Shown: piece after piece, positions 60,453 to 64,000 of the stretch
Layout: each line of letters begins with the position of its first letter
Position numbering within the stretch: the stretch's first letter is position 1
Source of the DNA: Pseudomonas prosekii
GTDB lineage: Bacteria; Pseudomonadota; Gammaproteobacteria; Pseudomonadales; Pseudomonadaceae
Assembly: GCF_900105155.1 (NCBI RefSeq)
Contig: NZ_LT629762.1
Span: 310,001-374,000, forward strand
Direction: 5' to 3'
Length of the DNA: 64,000 nucleotides
Position numbers and translations under genes: made by a program
Notes under the pieces: model-generated
What the model was told of the DNA's origin: nothing
What the model saw: only the letters and a program-made list of their open reading frames with translations
The model's database searches: none

Positions 60453-61073
60453 TTACAGATTTTTAGCCATGGTGTCCGTGATGGTTTTCAGCGCTTGTTC
60501 GGTGCTTTCTTTCCAGTCGTTATCGGTCACGGCTTGCACGCCTTCGCGGTTCTGGCCGTGGATTTCGATGGGTGCTGCCGAGGTGCCGGTGTCGACTTTC
60601 AGGTGCACTTTGTTGTTGACGCCGACGGTCAGGAAGCCTGGCGACATCCATGACCAGAATTCGATGACGTGCACGGTGATCGCTTGGGTGTCGACGGTTT
60701 TTTCGCTGCTTGGCACTACGCGATAACCGGCCTGGCCGTAGGCGGTGGCGATGCTTTTGGCGATCAGGTCGCTGACTTTGGTGCCTTCCGGCAGCAATAC
60801 GTCGCCCAGGCCCATGCCGTAGCCGTTGCGTTTACGGGCGATGGCGCGTTCGGTGATGCTTTTGTCGGTGATTTCGCCTTCTTTGAGCGACGGAATTTCC
60901 GGGACTTGCGGCTTGAGTTCGAAGCGGCGCTCGTCCAGCACGCTGATGAAGACTTTCTGGCCGTTGCCGTTGGCGACGGGAGGCGTGGCAATGTCCACGA
61001 CCGAGCGACTGGTGGCGCAGCCAAACAATGCGGTGGTTGCGAGCAGCAGGCAGGCGAGTTTCAGGTGTTTCAT
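60453..61073 (-). CDS. YajG-like lipoprotein of unknown function
   Basis: A 206-residue protein started at ATG 61073 (GGAGTCGTC upstream). The lipoprotein signal MKHLKLACLLLATTALFGCA places the lipid on C19. The mature part has GQKVFISVLDERRFELKPQV, LPEGTKVSDLIAKSIATAYGQAGYRV and a final NREGVQAVTDNDWKESTEQAL, a layout like YajG/DUF4410-type outer-membrane lipoproteins. The residue after Cys is Ala, so outer-membrane sorting is expected. Function unknown. Confidence 0.82.
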   Translation of the reverse strand: MKHLKLACLLLATTALFGCATSRSVVDIATPPVANGNGQKVFISVLDERRFELKPQVPEIPSLKEGEITDKSITERAIARKRNGYGMGLGDVLLPEGTKVSDLIAKSIATAYGQAGYRVVPSSEKTVDTQAITVHVIEFWSWMSPGFLTVGVNNKVHLKVDTGTSAAPIEIHGQNREGVQAVTDNDWKESTEQALKTITDTMAKNL

Positions 61074-61167
61074 GACGACTCCGTTCATTGTGATCAGTCC
61101 ACGTTACTGGCAGGCAAAGCGGTTTTGCCCCCAGCGCGACCACAAGGAATCGGCCGCGTGGCGACAT

Positions 61168-61743
61168 TCATGAGTCGCCACGGGTGTTTTTTTGATAAAA
61201 ATCAGCGCTTGAGACGCGGATTTCGGCGCTCGGCAGCACATCGATTCGCGCGACCGGGCCGGTCAGGCGCGCGAGGTCGGCGTTGTGTTCGGCGATGATG
61301 TCTTCAGCAGCAAGGTTGCCGTTGTCGACGGTCGAATGCGCGTCGGCGGCGAGGACCACGTCGTAGCTCAGGTTCAGCGCCTGGCGCACGGTGGCGTTGA
61401 CGCAGTAGTCGGTTTGCAGGCCGCAGATGATCAATCGGTCAGTGCCTTGGTCTTGCAGCAAGGCTTGCAGATGCGTCCGGTAAAACGAATCACGGGTGGT
61501 TTTGCGCACCCGCAGGTCGTGCTCGGAAGTGTTCAGGGTTTGCGCCAGTTGCCAGCCTTCGGAGCCGTGTTGCAACAAATCACCCTTCTCTTCGTGCTGG
61601 ATCAGGACTACCGGGATTCCGGCGTCGCGCGCCTTCGCACTGAGGTTATTGATATTGTCGATGACGCGTTCGATGTCGAAGCATTGGTATTCGCCGGTGC
61701 ACAAAGCGTGCTGTACGTCGATGATCAGCAGTGCGGTGGTCAT
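61168..61743 (-). CDS. Cysteine hydrolase (isochorismatase family)
   Basis: A 191-residue protein with the D9-K81-C114 triad of the family, seen in TALLIIDVQHAL, LRVRKTTRDSFYRT and ICGLQTDYCVNATVRQAL. IQHEEKGDLLQHGSEGW gives the typical substrate-side loop. Members hydrolyse nicotinamide, N-carbamoylsarcosine, isochorismate or other amides; the pocket residues do not decide it here. The gene is 95 bases before the lipoprotein gene on the same strand. Upstream lies a GGGGACGG inverted repeat and the 3' end of ggt. Confidence 0.9.
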   Translation of the reverse strand: MTTALLIIDVQHALCTGEYQCFDIERVIDNINNLSAKARDAGIPVVLIQHEEKGDLLQHGSEGWQLAQTLNTSEHDLRVRKTTRDSFYRTHLQALLQDQGTDRLIICGLQTDYCVNATVRQALNLSYDVVLAADAHSTVDNGNLAAEDIIAEHNADLARLTGPVARIDVLPSAEIRVSSADFYQKNTRGDS

Positions 61744-61772
61744 GAGGGTCCTTCCTTGATAGTCGGCAATAC

Positions 61773-61815
61773 AGGGGACGGAGATAAACCGAGCGGAAAT
61801 AGATCCGTCCCCTTT
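61773..61815. repeat. GGGGACGG inverted repeat
   Basis: AGGGGACGGA (61773) faces TCCGTCCCCTTTTT (61804-61817) across a short loop that includes ATAAACCGAGCGG. It is a relative of the elements at 6264 and 28184, placed between ggt and the cysteine hydrolase gene. Its T run on the plus strand would suit only rightward transcripts. Confidence 0.65.
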
Positions 61816-61823
61816 TTACGCTG

Positions 61824-63551
61824 TCAGTAACCCAGCGACAACCCGGTATTGCGGCGCGGATCGTTGGCGCCGTAATAGCGGTTTTTGCCCACCGGTTTGC
61901 CGTCCAGCGACGGCGCGCCGATGAGGATCGCCGCGACGTGGTTGGCGTCCTGCGGCCCGGCGAATTTGTGGCCCCAGCTTTCGAGCATTTTCACTGTGTC
62001 GGGGCTGGTGGTGAAGGTCTCCAGATTGGTCTCTTCGGGCAGCCATTGTTGGTGGAAACGCGGCGCATCGACGGCTTCCTGGATGTTCATCCCGTAGTCG
62101 ATCACGTTGAGGATGGTCAGCAACGTCGCGGTGATGATCCGACTGCCACCGGGCGTGCCGACCACCATCACCACTTTGCCGTCCTTGGTGACGATGGTCG
62201 GGCTCATCGACGACAGCGGCGCTTTGCCCGGCGCGATGGCATTGGCCTCGCCCTGCACCAGGCCGTACATGTTCGGCACGCCGATTTTCGACGTGAAGTC
62301 GTCCATTTCGTCGTTGAGGATGACCCCGGTTTTGCTGGCCATGACGCCTGCGCCGAACCAGTCGTTGAGGGTGTAGGTCATCGACACCGCGTTGCCCCAC
62401 TTGTCGACGATCGAGAAGTGCGTGGTGTTGCTGCCCTCGTGCGGCGCGACGCCGGGTTTGATCTCGCGGGAGACGCCGGCCTTTTGCGGATCAATGGCGG
62501 CGCGCAGCTTGGTTGCGTAGTTTTTGTCGAGCAGGTGGTCAATCGGATTTTTCACGAAATCCGGGTCGCCGAGGTAGCTGTTGCGGTCGACGTAGGCGTG
62601 GCGCATCGCTTCGATCTGGTAATGCATGCCCTGCGCCGAGTGGTAACCGAGGTCTTTCATCGGGTAGCCGTCGAGGATGTTCATGATCTGGCAGATCACT
62701 ACCCCGCCGGAGCTTGGCGGTGGCGCCGAAACCACGTGATAACCGCGATAGTCGCACTCCACCGGCGCCAGTTCGCGGGTCTTGTATTTGTCGAGGTCGG
62801 CTTGGGTGATGATGCCTTTGTTGGCCTGGCTGGAGGTGACGATGGCGTCGGCCACCCAGCCCTTATAGAAGCCATCGGCGCCCTTCTCGGAAATCTCGCG
62901 GAGGGTTTTGCCGAGGTCTTTCTGCACCAGTTTCTGCCCGACCTGCATCGGCTCGCCGTTGCTGAGGAAGATCGAACCGGAATCGCGCATGTCCTTCTTG
63001 AACACGTCGGTGGCGGTTTCCAGCAGATCGACGTCGCCCTGCTCCAGCACGAAGCCTTCTTCGGCGAACTTGATTGCCGGGGCGATCAGTTCCTTGCGCG
63101 GTTTGGTTCCATATTTGCTCAGCGCCAGTTCCATGCCGGACACGGTGCCGGGCACGCCGACGGCCAAGTGGCCACGGGTGCTGAGTTCGGGGACGACGTT
63201 ACCGTCCTTGTCCAGGTACATGTTCGCGGTGGCCGCCAACGGCGCTTTTTCGCGGAAGTCGAGGAAGGTCTTGCGCCCGTCCGCCAGTTGGATGGTCATG
63301 AAACCACCGCCACCCAGGTTGCCCGCTGCGGGATAGACCACCGCCAGCGCGTAGGCTACCGCGACGGCGGCGTCCACGGCGTTGCCGCCATTTTTCAGTT
63401 GATCGACACCGACGTGAGTGGCCAAGTGTTGTGCCGTGACCACCATGCCGTTTTCGGCGGCGACCGGGGCCACGGAAGCGGCGTAAGCACTGAGGCAGCT
63501 GAGCGCCAAGGAGGTCGCAATCAGCGATTTGGCTAAAGGTTCGAACTTCAT
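61824..63551 (-). CDS. ggt: Gamma-glutamyltransferase (glutathione hydrolase proenzyme)
   Basis: A 575-residue periplasmic proenzyme started at ATG 63551 with signal peptide MKFEPLAKSLIATSLALSCLSAYAAS. The N-terminal large subunit carries NAVDAAVAVAYALAVVYPAAGNLGGGGFM and the glutamate-binding arginine in LDFREKAP. Self-cleavage and catalysis occur at the Thr of SNTTHFSIVD (about residue 375). The small subunit includes GVILNDEMDDF and PLSSMSPTIV with GTPGGSRIITA. It transfers or hydrolyses gamma-glutamyl groups of glutathione. The open frame above 63551 is not part of the gene. Confidence 0.94.
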   Translation of the reverse strand: MKFEPLAKSLIATSLALSCLSAYAASVAPVAAENGMVVTAQHLATHVGVDQLKNGGNAVDAAVAVAYALAVVYPAAGNLGGGGFMTIQLADGRKTFLDFREKAPLAATANMYLDKDGNVVPELSTRGHLAVGVPGTVSGMELALSKYGTKPRKELIAPAIKFAEEGFVLEQGDVDLLETATDVFKKDMRDSGSIFLSNGEPMQVGQKLVQKDLGKTLREISEKGADGFYKGWVADAIVTSSQANKGIITQADLDKYKTRELAPVECDYRGYHVVSAPPPSSGGVVICQIMNILDGYPMKDLGYHSAQGMHYQIEAMRHAYVDRNSYLGDPDFVKNPIDHLLDKNYATKLRAAIDPQKAGVSREIKPGVAPHEGSNTTHFSIVDKWGNAVSMTYTLNDWFGAGVMASKTGVILNDEMDDFTSKIGVPNMYGLVQGEANAIAPGKAPLSSMSPTIVTKDGKVVMVVGTPGGSRIITATLLTILNVIDYGMNIQEAVDAPRFHQQWLPEETNLETFTTSPDTVKMLESWGHKFAGPQDANHVAAILIGAPSLDGKPVGKNRYYGANDPRRNTGLSLGY

Positions 63552-63701
63552 GATTCGGTCTCTTTTTGTTTTTCTGGCTCTGTACAAAAACAGAGGGAGC
63601 GCTGCAAGAGCAGTAGCCAGTATGGCTGGGATTGCGGTTTGCGCCTCCCCGGCGAGGCAGTATGCTGGCGCTCTTTGCAGCCGTTTTCGGGGTTCGCCGG
63701 C

Positions 63702-64000
63702 ATGAGCTACACCTTCACCACCATGGCCTCGCCGGTCGGCGAGTTGAAGCTGGTCGCGAACGGTTCGAGACTGGCGGCCATCCTCTGGGAAAACGACAAA
63801 CCGAATCGTGTGCGGCTGGGGGCGATGATCGAGTCGGCGGACGCGCCGATCCTGCTGTTGGCGGTTGCACAACTGGAGGAATATTTTGCTGGTCGTCGGC
63901 GCCGATTCGAGCTGGATCTGGATTTCACCGGGACCGAGTTTCAGAAACGTGTCTGGCAGGCGCTGTTGACCATTCCGTTTGGCGAAACGCGCAGTTACAG
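63702..64000 (+). CDS. ogt: Methylated-DNA--[protein]-cysteine S-methyltransferase, N-terminal part (cut by window edge)
   Basis: From ATG 63702 the frame runs open to the edge: MSYTFTTMASPVGELKLVAN, then LAAILWENDKPNRVRL, QLEEYFAGRRRRFELDL and GTEFQKRVWQALLTIPFGET. The last block is the invariant start of the Ogt DNA-binding domain; the catalytic PCHR motif would follow just outside. It repairs O6-methylguanine and O4-methylthymine by suicidal transfer. It is divergent from ggt. Confidence 0.92.
   Translation, partial: MSYTFTTMASPVGELKLVANGSRLAAILWENDKPNRVRLGAMIESADAPILLLAVAQLEEYFAGRRRRFELDLDFTGTEFQKRVWQALLTIPFGETRSY

Noticed and set aside
61938..63536. Plus-strand open frame of 532 codons opposite ggt
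   Set aside because: The opposite strand encodes an intact gamma-glutamyltransferase with signal peptide and catalytic Thr; the antisense composition is unlike a protein.

Overview
The window reads as the chromosome of a Pseudomonas of the fluorescens group. It is GC-rich. REP-type palindromes (GTAGGAGCGAGGCTTGCCCGCGAA and relatives) sit between genes. The D-galactose 1-dehydrogenase closely resembles, from memory, the P. fluorescens enzyme, and the small DUF6124 protein and the GGGGACAG inverted repeats also fit this genus. Both ends cut a gene: a LysR regulator at the left and an Ogt-type DNA methyltransferase at the right. Most of the window is ordinary accessory and metabolic chromosome; no prophage, IS element, rRNA or CRISPR array is seen.

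Layout. 0-6 kb: LysR fragment, RidA protein, YdeP-type molybdenum oxidoreductase, and a translationally coupled cystathionine beta-synthase/gamma-lyase pair (reverse transsulfuration). 6-10 kb: a three-gene membrane stress operon (YqjD/ElaB-like, YqjE-like, DUF3618) divergent from a zinc alcohol dehydrogenase, with GAACTY-type promoter boxes on both sides. 10-19.7 kb: sugar-acid MFS carrier, Tat-exported aldo/keto reductase with a divergent LysR, TrmK, phosphodiesterase, galactose dehydrogenase, an MFS/TetR pair with paired operators, and a bile-acid-symporter family carrier. 19.8-22.5 kb: an operon with a heme-oxygenase-like diiron enzyme, a methyltransferase and a small protein, perhaps a small biosynthetic pathway. 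22.7-27.1 kb: cytochrome c, polyamine-binding protein, FAD amine oxidase and LysR regulator.

27.1-29.0 kb is a gene graveyard around tRNA-Gln(UUG): at least four genes with internal or end deletions. 29-41 kb: a membrane protein, nucleotidyltransferase, diguanylate cyclase, a second methionine aminopeptidase coupled to a ParD-like protein, a candidate structured RNA, succinate-semialdehyde dehydrogenase with its LysR regulator, an exported protein made of ten 13-residue repeats, MsrA, a second RidA and a DHA2 efflux pump.

41-57.4 kb holds the most unusual genes. First is a 1590-residue DUF4011-helicase-Vsr-like nuclease-DUF3320 protein, the architecture of the Hhe antiviral protein. Then, after a GNAT, an SDR/AraC pair and an exported D,D-dipeptidase/L,D-transpeptidase fusion, comes a three-gene operon joined by ATGA overlaps. 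Its first product (about 1795 residues) fuses a UPF1-like SF1 helicase to a type IA topoisomerase body (TOPRIM, GRV and GLGRPST motifs) that lacks a standard catalytic tyrosine loop. The second product carries a TYPRTD motif, the type IA catalytic-tyrosine signature, together with an HNH/AHH-like DADHLIP motif. The third looks like a beta-propeller. I propose this as an undescribed helicase-topoisomerase(-nuclease) system in which the topoisomerase active site may be split between two polypeptides.

57.4-64 kb: SulP transporter, GNAT, DUF6124 protein with a highly structured leader, lipoprotein, cysteine hydrolase, gamma-glutamyltransferase and Ogt.
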